From CAVOHU01 sp963843385 (GTDB lineage: Bacteria; Acidobacteriota; Vicinamibacteria; Vicinamibacterales; JAKQTR01), in contig CAWJJY010000003.1 in the NCBI GenBank assembly GCA_963843385.1, positions 682,001-746,000 of the forward strand: a stretch of DNA of 64,000 nucleotides, read 5' to 3'. The position numbers were made by a program, and so were the translations under genes. A model generated the notes under the pieces. That model ran no database searches and was not told where the DNA came from. It saw only the letters and a list, made by a program, of their open reading frames with translations. Of this stretch, positions 51,190 to 58,851 are shown piece after piece. Position 1 is the first letter of the stretch, and every line of letters begins with the position of its first letter.

Positions 51190-51790
51190 ATGACACGTCG
51201 AACCTCGCCCGCGGACACACGCCCGCTGTTCTCCATCGAGACGGAATCCGTTTCACATTCAGCTGCCGATTTCGAAACCGATCTCCGCACGTTCCGCTGG
51301 GCGGGCAAACCGACTGTGGTCGGCTCTGCCGTCGCGACGATGGAGGACGGGCGAGCAGTAGAAGTTCCGACCTTCACGAACGAATTCTGGACGAGCCGTC
51401 AGCGTGTGGCGAACAACCTACACGAGATCTCATACCGCGCGTGCTTCAAGCCGCAACTGCCGCGGTTCTTCATCGAGCGGCTGACCAGGCCCTGCGACCC
51501 CGTCTATGGCCCATTCATGGGACGGGGCACCACGCTGCTCGAGGCGGCGATCGACGGCCGGGTGACGATCGGCTGCGATGCCAACCCGCTGAGCGCGGTG
51601 CTGCTGGCCCCGCGGCTCGCGCCGCCGACGCTAGCTGAGGTCACTGAACGCCTGGACGCCATTCCACTCGATCGCGCCGGTAATGTCGCGAAGGACCTGC
51701 TCGTCTTCTACCACCCGAACACGCTTGGTGAAATCTGTGCGCTGCGAGCCTACCTCCTGGATCGCGAACGCGCGGCGAGTCTCGACGGGA
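51190..51790 (+). pseudogene. DNA methyltransferase, 3'-truncated by a repeat element
   Basis: The first ~200 codons are a well-formed N4/N6 DNA methylase of the type with TNEFWTSRQRVANNLHEISYRACFKPQLPRFFIERL, motif I PFMGRGTTLLEAA and GCDANPLSAVLLAPRL, then LLVFYHPNTLGEICALRAYLLDRERA. The protein similarity stops at about 51790, exactly where the second copy of the 62 bp repeat begins. The frame runs on to 52056 through repeat and junk. Motif IV (S/D-PP-Y/F) and the target-recognition part are gone, so it should be inactive. Confidence 0.75.
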
Positions 51791-51793
51791 CGG

Positions 51794-51854
51794 TAGGCGA
51801 TATAGGGCCTCACGCGGTGTCCTCCATATCGCTGCAGGCAACATCAGGTCCCTT
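51794..51854 (+). repeat. 62 bp direct repeat, right copy (truncates the methyltransferase)
   Basis: Same orientation as 47981-48042 and about 60/62 identical over the aligned bases. The preceding 10 bases (GACGGGACGG versus GACGAGACGA) are also similar. The copy begins where the methyltransferase sequence breaks off. Confidence 0.85.
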
Positions 51855-52037
51855 CTCGGACCATCGACCCGGGCGTGCCGCGAAGAACGGCTCCCTCACG
51901 CGCACTCTGACACAGGGCACAGCAGGCACGGCGCCATCGTGCGCCTCGGGCGCCATGAGTCAACCGGCTGACACACGTTGTCGCCAGCCTACACGGACAC
52001 TCCAGCTGGGGCGACTAGGCAGGCTCGGCAGGCGCTC

Positions 52038-52280
52038 TCAGCAGACGGAGTCGTAAGCGGAGTCTTCGTTGACCTCGGTGGCGGACAAACCGAAGGCACC
52101 GTCCTCGAACGGGTCCGGCGGTGCCCTGGCTGGTGCCGGCGGCGGAAAGTCCGTCGGCAGACCGAGGTGACGCAGGATGCGCTCAGTGACCTCCGCCTGT
52201 TCATTCATAGCGGGCAGGGGCCCGTCAGCAAGGCAAGTCCTGCGCGCGCACAGAGTGCGAGGGGTTGCGGGAATTGCCAT
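52038..52280 (-). pseudogene. IS91-like transposase C-terminal remnant
   Basis: Minus-strand EQAEVTERILRHLGLPTDF followed by a PPPAPARAPPDP tail resembles the C-terminus of IS91-type rolling-circle transposases. The preceding zinc-finger segment (CPRCGG in the family) is frame-disrupted here (CLADGPLPAMN). Nothing of the catalytic part remains. Confidence 0.5.
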
Positions 52281-52577
52281 CGCGCGGCGGCAGGAGTTGC
52301 GCGGAACGGACCCGACCCAGCCGGTGTTCTTGTTCTCGGAGCACGTCAGCGCCTCGTGCCGGCGTTCATTCGTGCGCGGAGCGTCAGGGCGGCAGATTCG
52401 GGCGAATCTTGAGTCATGCGCCGACTTTGCTGAGGTCGATGGCGCGACTCGCTTGGGTGCCCGGCACTTGCTAATTGCGCGCGACGCTGGCGGAGCATCT
52501 CGAGCTACTGAAGCAACGGCAGCCAGTACCGCCGCTCAGCCTCGCGCTCGGTGCGCTCTTCCGCGCTCAGCGCGTCC
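52281..52577. other. Unassigned stretch in decay zone
   Basis: No recognisable gene or structured element between the transposase remnant and the nucleotidyltransferase remnant. Confidence 0.3.
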
Positions 52578-53113
52578 TCAACCGATGGAGGTCGCTTCGA
52601 CGCGCGGCGACCGCAGGACGGTGGCGACAAGCCACGCGGCCTCAGCTCGCGACGATGCGGTCTCGATCAGCAAAACTGGCGATCTCAACTCGGCCAACCA
52701 CCATGCCACGTGCGTTGGCTGCGGGTGAGCCCGGTGCGACAGGTAGTGGGCCTCGACCAGCCGTCGTAGCATCGGCCAGTCCTTGTCGCGTTGGGTCTTC
52801 TTGGCCTGTCCCGATCCTCTCGGACCATCACGACAGATGTGTCGGCGGTCTCGAGGCCGAGTGCGCGCAACTGCGGCCTGCCACGCCACGCATCGGACAA
52901 CACGTCGATGCGAAAGTCCGCGCATCCGGATGATGCAACGAAAATGAACGCATGGCCCGGAGCTCCCGCGCCCGAAACGGCACGGCGATGTTCTCGGCGC
53001 GGAGGTACGCAGGGCGGCGAATCGATCGAGATTGTCCGGGAAGCCAGCAGGGCGAAGTCGGTGTCGCGGCTAAACTCCGCCGCGCCGTAGAATACGCATG
53101 CCTGGCCGCCCAT
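52578..53113 (-). pseudogene. Nucleotidyltransferase (toxin-like) pseudogene with several frameshifts
   Basis: Minus strand. MGGQACVFYGAAEFSRDTD at the 5' end is the start of a nucleotidyltransferase active site (GG..C/S plus DxD). Continuing pieces are spread over three frames: AYLRAENIAVPF, GHAFIF, HHPDARTF, RIDVLS, MRGVAG and QAKKTQRDKDWPMLRRLVEA...WWLAELRSPVLLIETA. Together they reconstruct a single ~200-residue protein needing at least four indels. It lies 127 nt downstream of a truncated ribbon-helix-helix antitoxin gene on the same strand, as in a toxin-antitoxin pair (inference). Confidence 0.6.
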
Positions 53114-53239
53114 GAGCAGGCACGGACGCGACGAGTCCGCATCGAAGAAAGGATGTGTGTATCGGGTTCGGGGTCAAGCGAACCTCCCAGCGCCAGGAAC
53201 ATGGCCACATCGCTGACTCCGCGCCCATCGCTCTGCGGG

Positions 53240-53398
53240 TCAGCGAACCACTCCGCCCACTGGCGGCCGGGCCCCGACCTGCGCCTCGATCATCGCCACC
53301 AGCTCGCCCTGAAGGGAGCGATGATTCTGCCGCGCCCGTTCACGAAGGGCCTCGGCCAAGTGGTCTGGAACGTCTTTGATCGAAAGGTTCACCGGCAT
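53240..53398 (-). pseudogene. Ribbon-helix-helix antitoxin gene, copy 1, probably truncated
   Basis: 52 codons: MPVNLSIKDVPDHLAEALRE, then RARQNHRSLQGELVAMIEAQ, the Arc/FitA-type DNA-binding fold (beta strand NLSIKDV, helices HLAEALRERARQN and SLQGELVAMIEA). The frame then runs into a short non-conserved tail and stops; relatives are ~80 residues, so the toxin-binding C-terminus is lost. The promoter is intact. The open frame may still make a small DNA-binding protein. Confidence 0.65.
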
Positions 53399-53506
53399 CC
53401 GTGGCCCCTTTTCACAGCTATTATGGAGCCATTACGGAGCCATTGTCAATCCGTGAACGCGATTGACTGTAGATATCTGACTGTATTCGGCTGGAGGGTG
53501 GCGACC
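53262..53506. repeat. Duplicated antitoxin promoter/5' gene segment, copy 1
   Basis: About 240 bp that recurs in the same orientation at 55884-56106. The copies differ mostly by single-base deletions in short homopolymers, with a few substitutions; similarity extends ~50 bp upstream of the promoter. Confidence 0.8.
53420..53449 (-). promoter_or_regulatory. Antitoxin promoter, copy 1
   Basis: Minus strand: TTGACA (53444-53449), 18 nt, CATAAT (53420-53425), 22 nt before the ATG at 53398. The spacer holds two ATGGCTCC direct repeats 11 nt apart, one helical turn, a plausible binding pair for a ribbon-helix-helix protein. Confidence 0.65.
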
Positions 53507-53864
53507 GGGCGGATGCCTTCCACACTGCCGCCGACGCCGTCCGGTCATCGTCCTCCGGCTTCGATCACCTCGATCTTGACTGGCAGTTCGCCCGGGCCCG
53601 GCCATTGCCCAAGGCCGAGCTTCCTGGGGTCGGGCGGAATGTCGCAATGCCCGCTGCCGACGGGCCGCTCGCTCCGGTGGGACGCAATCGACGCGTGCGT
53701 AGACGGTTGCTCCCGCGGGCCGGCACGACCGGATTCGCGCAGACGACACGCTCCGAGCCATACGAGACAGAGCACAGCCAGGCCGTCTTCGTGCGAGTCG
53801 GCCTGTCCGGGATCGTTGACGCCGGCTGGGGTAGGTAATACTCTTACTGGTAGGAGTATGACGG
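53507..53864. other. Unassigned stretch with a 22 bp near-palindrome
   Basis: ATACTCTTAC-TG-GTAGGAGTAT (53838-53859) is complementary in 9 of 10 pairs and looks like an operator of the BlaI kind. It lies at the 3' side of the M56 remnant, so its role is unclear. No gene is supported, although minus-strand ELPVKIEVIEAGGR (near 53550) may be a fragment of an exported protein. Confidence 0.35.
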
Positions 53865-54330
53865 CATGACTCTCCGTTCAGCAATCGCCGGATCCGACTA
53901 GCCAGACTCGGTGCGTGCGCACCAACCGCGGTTGTCAACCACGCTTCCGAAGCGCGGCTGGCGAGCACCGCCAGCGCTGACGCATACTCCTTCGGACTGC
54001 CGCACGCGTGCAAAGCGCCAGGTCACCATTCCGCAGGTCACGGGTCTCGCGAGCTGGCTGGAGAGCCTGCGCGCCCCGGGACAGTAGAAGAGCAGGGCGT
54101 CGGGGATCGCCTGCAAGACGGCCACCCACTGCTCGCCGCGGCGGAGATGCTCCAGTTCGTGTACGAGCACCGGCTCGAGACGAGGCGGGAGAGGCTGAGA
54201 TCAAGGGGACAACAGCGCGGGTCGTGTTCGACGTAGTCGGCGACCAGCGTCGAGGATTCGAGAATCTCAACCGGTTTCCGCAGCCCGAGGATCGCGCCAA
54301 ACGCCGTGCGATGTCGGGGACAAGCCCGAT
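53865..54330 (-). pseudogene. M56 (BlaR1-like) protease pseudogene
   Basis: Minus-strand pieces in different frames: ILGLRKPVEILES (upstream), LVHELEHLRRGEQWVAVLQA with DALLFYCPGARRLSSQLAR, then KEYASALAVLAS and SLASRIRRLLN. The zinc motif HELEH and the helices around it are clear. At least two frameshifts separate the blocks, and the N-terminal TM part is not recognisable. Confidence 0.65.
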
Positions 54331-54769
54331 GGGAGGGGAGTGCGCGGCGGCGGATCCACATGTAACCGCAGGCCGGCGAGCAGCGTCGGCGGTGCCGGCT
54401 GCGATCACTCATCGCACGGCTATCGAGGGCGGTCGGTCACGCCGCGCGGGCCAGAACGGCCGTGCGGGACGGACCGAACGGCGGATCATGGTGTCGCCAT
54501 GGGATCAGCCAGCGGTGAGTGGTCGGTGACGCTTATTCCCGCCGGTTCCAGAGTGTTTGGGACGATCGCCGGAAGGCGCTCGAGGCCCCACCAGGTCACC
54601 CAGTCAGCAGGACCGCTAACGTGAGGGCCCGACTGCGGCCGAGTGGCGCTGAGACGGGGATAGTCGTCGACGCAGTCGACCAACGCTGACTAGCAGCGCC
54701 TCGACGTGGTGTACCGAAGACGCCGCAATGGCTCGATTGGTCCGCGTCGGCACTGGATGAGGATCGGTC
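54331..54769. other. Unassigned stretch between M56 and BlaI remnants
   Basis: By position it should hold the N-terminal membrane part of the M56 protein, but no convincing frame survives. Confidence 0.3.
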
Positions 54770-55090
54770 CAGGTCATTTCGAGCCCGCGCGAGGTCCTCG
54801 AGCAATTGACGGATCTCAGCCAGTTCGCGCGCGCTGACCAGCGGCCGGCAGGGCACTTTGGAGAAGGCCTGAGCCGAGCCATCGAATGCCCGCTTCAGGA
54901 GCGATCGCGTGAGCTGTTGCAGAACCTGATCGCGGGACTCGCTGGCTCGTAGACGTGCGCTCGAAAGCGTTCCGAACGCCGGACCAGGCCCTTGCGGTGC
55001 GTGACCTGCGACTGCTTGAGCACGAACGTGAGCCGACGCTTGGACGACCGAAGCGCCGAGAAGACCTCGTTCACCGTGCGGGTCCGATGT
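54770..55090 (-). pseudogene. BlaI-family repressor pseudogene, 5' end lost
   Basis: Minus strand: TVNEVFSALRSSK, then LTFVLKQSQVTHRKGLVRRS and ERFRAHVYEPASPA in one frame, continued by RDQVLQQLTRSLLKRAFDGS and PLVSARELAEIRQLLEDLAR in another. This is the BlaI wing and dimerisation tail. The N-terminal helices (ELEVM.VLW) are missing because the sequence joins a PIN-domain remnant of the opposite strand at about 55095. Downstream on the same strand is the M56 remnant, the expected partner. Confidence 0.65.
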
Positions 55091-55422
55091 ACGCACTGGT
55101 ATTGGCGCGGCAGGCCGACGCCGGACCGCTCGTCCTGAATCCGATCATCTATGCCGAGGCGGCAGCCCGGTTCGAGCGCATCGAGGACCTCGAAGCCGCT
55201 CTGCCGGGCTCGTACTTCGAGCGCAGGCCACTGCCGTGGGAGGCTGCGTTCCTGGCAGGGCGATCGTTCGTAGCATATCGCCGCCGCGGCGGCAAACGTC
55301 GGTCCCCGCTTCCCGATTTCTACATCGGGGCTCACGCGCTGGTCGAAGGCCTGACGCTGCTGACGCGAGACCCCGCCCGCTACCGCACATACTTTCCGAA
55401 GCTGAGGCTGATCGCGCCGTAG
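55089..55422 (+). pseudogene. VapC-like PIN-domain toxin, N-terminally truncated
   Basis: The plus strand encodes a clean PIN C-terminal portion: LARQADAGPLVLNPIIYAE, RFERIEDLEAALP, WEAAFLAGRSFVAYRRRGG, SPLPDFYIGAHALVEG, LTLLTRDPARYRTYFPKL. It keeps three of the acidic residues of the nuclease site, but the first strand with the invariant Asp (VDxNVL) is gone. ATG 55089 would give 110 residues; a longer open frame from 54955 crosses the BlaI remnant. No antitoxin gene precedes it. Confidence 0.65.
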
Positions 55423-55659
55423 CGCGGCCCCCCGCAGCCGGCGAGGCTCAGAGCGTCGTTCTGAACTCTACGACGACCGCCAAGGCGAACGGAGAGAGCC
55501 GGGTCCGTCCGCTGATCGCGTGAGGCTGCAGCAGGAAGCTCGCGTGTAGGCGGTGAGGCGGTGGCGTTCGCGAGAGGACGACGTCGCGATTGGAATATCA
55601 GGGTGATGCAGAGCGAGTGAGGGCGAGGGCAGGGCCTCACAATTGGGCGTCTGCTCTGG
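55423..55659. other. Unassigned stretch in decay zone
   Basis: Presumably decayed continuation of the minus-strand PIN gene; nothing recognisable. Confidence 0.3.
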
Positions 55660-55803
55660 ATGTTGCGGCACTTTTGCGCGCGACGCTGGCATCTGTCTGG
55701 AGCAAGGCCGGGTACAGCGCACAGATCAGGCGCCGGCATTCTTCATCCGGCTCGCGAAGGTAGGGCGGCAGCACGGATGTGTCGACAACCACGCGCTCAC
55801 TCG
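55660..55803 (-). pseudogene. PIN-domain toxin remnant (N-terminal part)
   Basis: Minus strand SERVVVDTSVLPPYLREPDE then CRRLICALYPALL has the first PIN strand with the invariant Asp (VVDTSVL). It directly follows antitoxin copy 2, as expected for a vapBC-like operon. The rest of the domain cannot be followed. Confidence 0.5.
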
Positions 55804-55829
55804 CGGTGATCTCTCGACATCACGATAGA

Positions 55830-56006
55830 GTGTCGGCGGTCTCGAGGGAGTGTGCGCACGGCTGCCACAGCTCGTGCGAAAGGCCGGGCGACCTGCGCCT
55901 CGATCATCGCCACCACTCGCCTGAAGGGAGCGATGATTCTGCGCGCCGTTCGCGAAGGGCCTCGGCAGATGGTCTGGAACGTCTTTGATCGAAGGTTCAC
56001 CGGCAT
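55830..56006 (-). pseudogene. Ribbon-helix-helix antitoxin gene, copy 2, multiply frameshifted
   Basis: It starts MPVNL at 56006 like copy 1, then loses frame after the fifth codon through a one-base deletion. Further one-base deletions follow in GGCC-, GGGC- and AAA-like runs. Corrected, it would read NLSIKDVPDHL...NHRSLQ..., as copy 1. Confidence 0.65.
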
Positions 56007-56106
56007 CCGTGGCTTTTCACAAATTATGAAGTAATTACGGAGCATTGTCAATTCATGAACGCGATCGACTGTAGATTCTGGCTGAATCGGCTGAGGTCGC
56101 CGCTCG
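55884..56106. repeat. Duplicated antitoxin promoter/5' gene segment, copy 2
   Basis: Partner of 53262-53506, same orientation, shortened by scattered single-base losses. Confidence 0.8.
56023..56051 (-). promoter_or_regulatory. Antitoxin promoter, copy 2
   Basis: Minus strand: TTGACA (56046-56051), 17 nt, CATAAT (56023-56028), then the ATG at 56006. Both hexamers are kept although the gene is broken; the ATGGCTCC pair of copy 1 is eroded. Confidence 0.6.
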
Positions 56107-56181
56107 CCGCGGGCGATGCGCCGCAACCGTCCCGATCGGACGGGAATCGCCGAGGACCTGTGACCAAAGCCGGTCGTCGGG

Positions 56182-56187
56182 TACATT
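56182..56187 (+). promoter_or_regulatory. TACATT -10 box, leaderless start of sigma-factor operon
   Basis: TACATT ends 6 nt before the GTG at 56194, matching the leaderless spacing elsewhere in the window. Confidence 0.4.
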
Positions 56188-56193
56188 CCCCCT

Positions 56194-56679
56194 GTGGACC
56201 TGGAGCCGGTCGTCAGAGACCTCGCCCCGCGCGTGCTGCGGTTTGCCCTCGCCCTGACGCGCGACCGCGATCTTTCTGAAGACATCGCTCAGGAGAGTCT
56301 CGCCGCCTTGATACAGCGGTGGCGGCGAGCGGGTCCGCCTGAGTCGCCGGCAGCCTTCGTCTTCGCCATCGCCAGGCGTCGAGCCGCCAGGGGGCTGTTT
56401 CGTCGGCGCCTGCTCGTGCCGATCGACTTCCTGTCCCGCCACGCCGGCAACGGCAGGGATCCCGAGGCTCAGCTCATCCAGACTGCCGCCGGCCAGGCGC
56501 TTGCGCAGTCACTCGACCGGCTGCCGCGAGGCGACCGCCAGGCGCTGCTGCTCTCCGCGACCGGCGAGGTGTCGACCCGCGAAGGGGCGTTGGCGCTCGG
56601 CATCTCCGAATCTGCCTTCAAGATGCGCGTCCATCGCGCCCGCCTGCGGCTGACAGGTACTGATGGAGCAACACGATGA
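56194..56679 (+). CDS. ECF-type RNA polymerase sigma factor
   Basis: 161 residues. Region 2 (VVRDLAPRVLRFALALTRDRDLSEDIAQESLAALIQRWRRA) and region 4 (QSLDRLPRGDRQALLLSATGEVSTREGALALGISESAFKMRVHRARLRL) are both complete, with the LPRGDRQALLL helix and the SESAFKMRVHRAR recognition helix. It starts with GTG. The stop overlaps the next ATG by 4 nt (ATGA), so translation is coupled to the membrane protein gene, the usual anti-sigma position. Confidence 0.9.
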   Translation: MDLEPVVRDLAPRVLRFALALTRDRDLSEDIAQESLAALIQRWRRAGPPESPAAFVFAIARRRAARGLFRRRLLVPIDFLSRHAGNGRDPEAQLIQTAAGQALAQSLDRLPRGDRQALLLSATGEVSTREGALALGISESAFKMRVHRARLRLTGTDGATR

Positions 56680-57035
56680 CCGTACGCAATCGTGACGACC
56701 TCGACCAGGAGATTCGCGAGCTGTTCGACGCTCCGCCGGGCTCGGTCGAAAAGGTGGTGGCGAGAGCCGTCGCGCATTCCGCATCGTCCGGAGTGGCACG
56801 GAGGCGATCGATCGCTGCGGCAGTCCTCGCGCTGACCATCGCGGCGGTCGCGCTGTGGCTGCGACTGCCCTGGCCTCGATATGTGGCGGCCGACGGGCAG
56901 GCGCAGGTGTTCTCGATTGGCGACCTGACGGTGCTCATCGACGAGGACGGCACGAGCTGGGTCGTGGGGCCCGGCCCCGCGTCTGGTGACGACGACCATT
57001 TCGATCTCATCATTGTGGAGGAACAGGAGCCATGA
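56676..57035 (+). CDS. Single-pass membrane protein, putative anti-sigma factor
   Basis: 119 residues: a cytosolic N-terminal ~45 residues (DDLDQEIRELFDAPPGSVEKVVARAVAHS), one TM segment (SIAAAVLALTIAAVALWL, ~45-63) and a short acidic periplasmic tail (QVFSIGDLTVLIDEDGTSWVVG, ending DDDHFDLIIVEEQEP). It lies between an ECF sigma gene and a periplasmic STN protein with 4 nt overlaps on both sides. No zinc anti-sigma motif (HxxxCxxC) is present. The anti-sigma role is inferred from context only. Confidence 0.65.
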   Translation: MTVRNRDDLDQEIRELFDAPPGSVEKVVARAVAHSASSGVARRRSIAAAVLALTIAAVALWLRLPWPRYVAADGQAQVFSIGDLTVLIDEDGTSWVVGPGPASGDDDHFDLIIVEEQEP

Positions 57036-57721
57036 CTCATCGAGCGACACAGGCGCTGGTGCTGGCGGCGATGCTGGGGTTCGTGACGACGACCGCGTGG
57101 GCGCAGGCGGCCCTGGGGAGCCGGACCTCCATCGACGTTTCCGCGGCCAACCCCCAGGACGTCTTCGCCTCGCTGGCGAAGACGCTGGAATGCACACTCG
57201 ACATCCAGGCCGAGCTTCAGGGGCCCGTCACGCTCAAGGTGTCGAACATCACGGTTCGCACCGCGCTGACGGCGCTTTGCGAGAGTCTCGGCTGCGGCTG
57301 GTCGATCGAAGGTGGGTCGCTTCGCATCAGGCCCGCCCGCACGACTGTCCGCCTCAAGGGTCCGGTGACCCGAGCCCCCAGAAAAACCTCGGCGCTGCTC
57401 GAGAAGTTCAAGCGGAACACCGGCCCCGGAGTGCGGTTCGACAACACGCCGGTTCGAGACGTGCTGGCAGCCCTTTCGAAAATCGCGGACATGGAGATTA
57501 CGGCCGACGAGCCGCTGGCCAGCCAGGCGATCACCGTGGACCTTTCGAACCGTGGAATCGACGCGGCCCTCAAGGAGCTTCTGAAACAGGCTGGGGCGGA
57601 AAAGGTCGCCTACTTGACCGGCTCGACGCGGGACGGTGAGCACGTGCGGATGAAGATCGTCGCCAAGGTGGCCAAGGAACCGGCAAAGACCATCAAGCTC
57701 AGATCACCCCGAATCCCCTGA
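57032..57721 (+). CDS. Periplasmic protein with two STN (secretin/TonB N-terminal) domains
   Basis: 229 residues with a signal peptide ending TTAWAQA. Two short-terminal-domain repeats: SIDVSAANPQDVFASLAKTLECTLDIQAEL...VTLKVSNITVRTALTALCESLGCGWSIEGGSLRI, and GVRFDNTPVRDVLAALSKIADMEITADEPLASQAITVDLSNRGIDAALKELLKQAGAEKVAYL. STN domains are signalling or assembly modules of TonB-dependent transducers and secretins; here they stand alone. Translation is coupled to the membrane protein by a 4 nt overlap. It could be the periplasmic signal input for the sigma/anti-sigma pair (inference). Confidence 0.8.
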   Translation: MTHRATQALVLAAMLGFVTTTAWAQAALGSRTSIDVSAANPQDVFASLAKTLECTLDIQAELQGPVTLKVSNITVRTALTALCESLGCGWSIEGGSLRIRPARTTVRLKGPVTRAPRKTSALLEKFKRNTGPGVRFDNTPVRDVLAALSKIADMEITADEPLASQAITVDLSNRGIDAALKELLKQAGAEKVAYLTGSTRDGEHVRMKIVAKVAKEPAKTIKLRSPRIP

Positions 57722-57805
57722 CAGGCAGGATTCCTGCCTCTCTCGAGCGAACGGTGTATGCTCGCTACGTTTTCGCTCGAGCTTCAGCCATCACTGGAGG
57801 ACGTC

Positions 57806-58795
57806 GTGAGCCACCCTGCCTGGGTCATCGCACTGTCCGCGCCTCTCTTCGCGGCGCTTATTGCCGGCCAGTCGCCGAAGGACCGAATCACCGTGAGCGT
57901 CGTGAAGAACCGCTCAGAGGGGCCGGCCATCCTCGAGCGCGAAGGCCTGCCGGACAGGCTTCGGCAGCTCCAGTGCGACCTTGTTCGATCGTTGACCGTC
58001 ACGCTCACACCGGATGAGGACCGGCAGTACGGCGCATGGAACAAGACCGCGCTCGAGAGCAGGCACATCGGTCAATTGGTGGCCCAGTCAGCCGACAGCG
58101 ACCTGGTCGTCGGGCTGCTGACGAACTGCTCCGATCTGCTCGGCATGCTCGCCGGGCTTCAGCGGCCGGGGGGCGACCTCCGCGGGCGGAACGCCGCAGC
58201 GGCGGGGCTGGCCGGGACCAAGCCGAGGCGCGTCGGCCTCGTCTGGATCGACGCGCACGCCGACTTCAATACCCCCGAGACGACGCTGAGCGGAATGCTG
58301 GGAGGAATGCCGGTGGCCATCGCGTCAGGGATGTGCCTGACCAGGCACCGGCTCGTGACGGGCCTCGATCCGGCGATTCCGACGAAATACATCGTCATGG
58401 CCGGCCTTCGCGACGTCGATCCGCTCGAACAGGAGGCGCTCGACCGGTCCGATTGCGAGCAGGTGACCGTCGATGACATCCGGCGTCTGACTCCGCGCAT
58501 CAGCGGCCAGATCGACCGGTTGGCAGGCCTGACCGACGTCATCTACGTGCACATCGACATGGACGTGCTCGACCCGAGCGAGGTCGCGGGCCATCCCCTG
58601 ACGGCTCCCGAGGGACCGACCAGCCGGGAACTTGCGGCCGCCCTGGCGCTGATGTTCCGCCATCCCAAGGTCGCGGCGCTGGGCATCGCGTCGACGCCGT
58701 TCGGCGAACGCGACAAGGACGGAACTTCGCTGAAGGCCGCCCACCGTCTGATCGAGGGGGCGGTTTCAGGCGTGAAGAGCCGGCCGAACAGGTAG
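57806..58795 (+). CDS. Arginase/agmatinase-family enzyme with altered first metal ligand
   Basis: 329 residues of ureohydrolase fold. VWIDAHADFNTPETTLSGMLGGMPVA holds D149, H151 and D153; VHIDMDVLDPSEV holds D251 and D253, so five of six Mn ligands are kept. The first motif, normally GGDHS, is LTNCS, placing C108 where His is expected. GTG 57806 is chosen because GGAGG lies 5 nt before it and VSHPAWVIALSAP matches the usual N-terminus; ATG 57758 would add 16 residues. The exact substrate (arginine, agmatine or another guanidino or formimino compound) is not decided. Confidence 0.8.
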   Translation: MSHPAWVIALSAPLFAALIAGQSPKDRITVSVVKNRSEGPAILEREGLPDRLRQLQCDLVRSLTVTLTPDEDRQYGAWNKTALESRHIGQLVAQSADSDLVVGLLTNCSDLLGMLAGLQRPGGDLRGRNAAAAGLAGTKPRRVGLVWIDAHADFNTPETTLSGMLGGMPVAIASGMCLTRHRLVTGLDPAIPTKYIVMAGLRDVDPLEQEALDRSDCEQVTVDDIRRLTPRISGQIDRLAGLTDVIYVHIDMDVLDPSEVAGHPLTAPEGPTSRELAAALALMFRHPKVAALGIASTPFGERDKDGTSLKAAHRLIEGAVSGVKSRPNR

Positions 58796-58839
58796 CGCGA
58801 TCGTTCAGCGAACTGGCCTGCGAATCTCGCGTGGCGCGC

Positions 58840-58845
58840 TATCCT
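58840..58845 (+). promoter_or_regulatory. TATCCT -10 box, leaderless start
   Basis: TATCCT ends 6 nt before the ATG at 58852. Confidence 0.4.
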
Positions 58846-58851
58846 CGCAGT

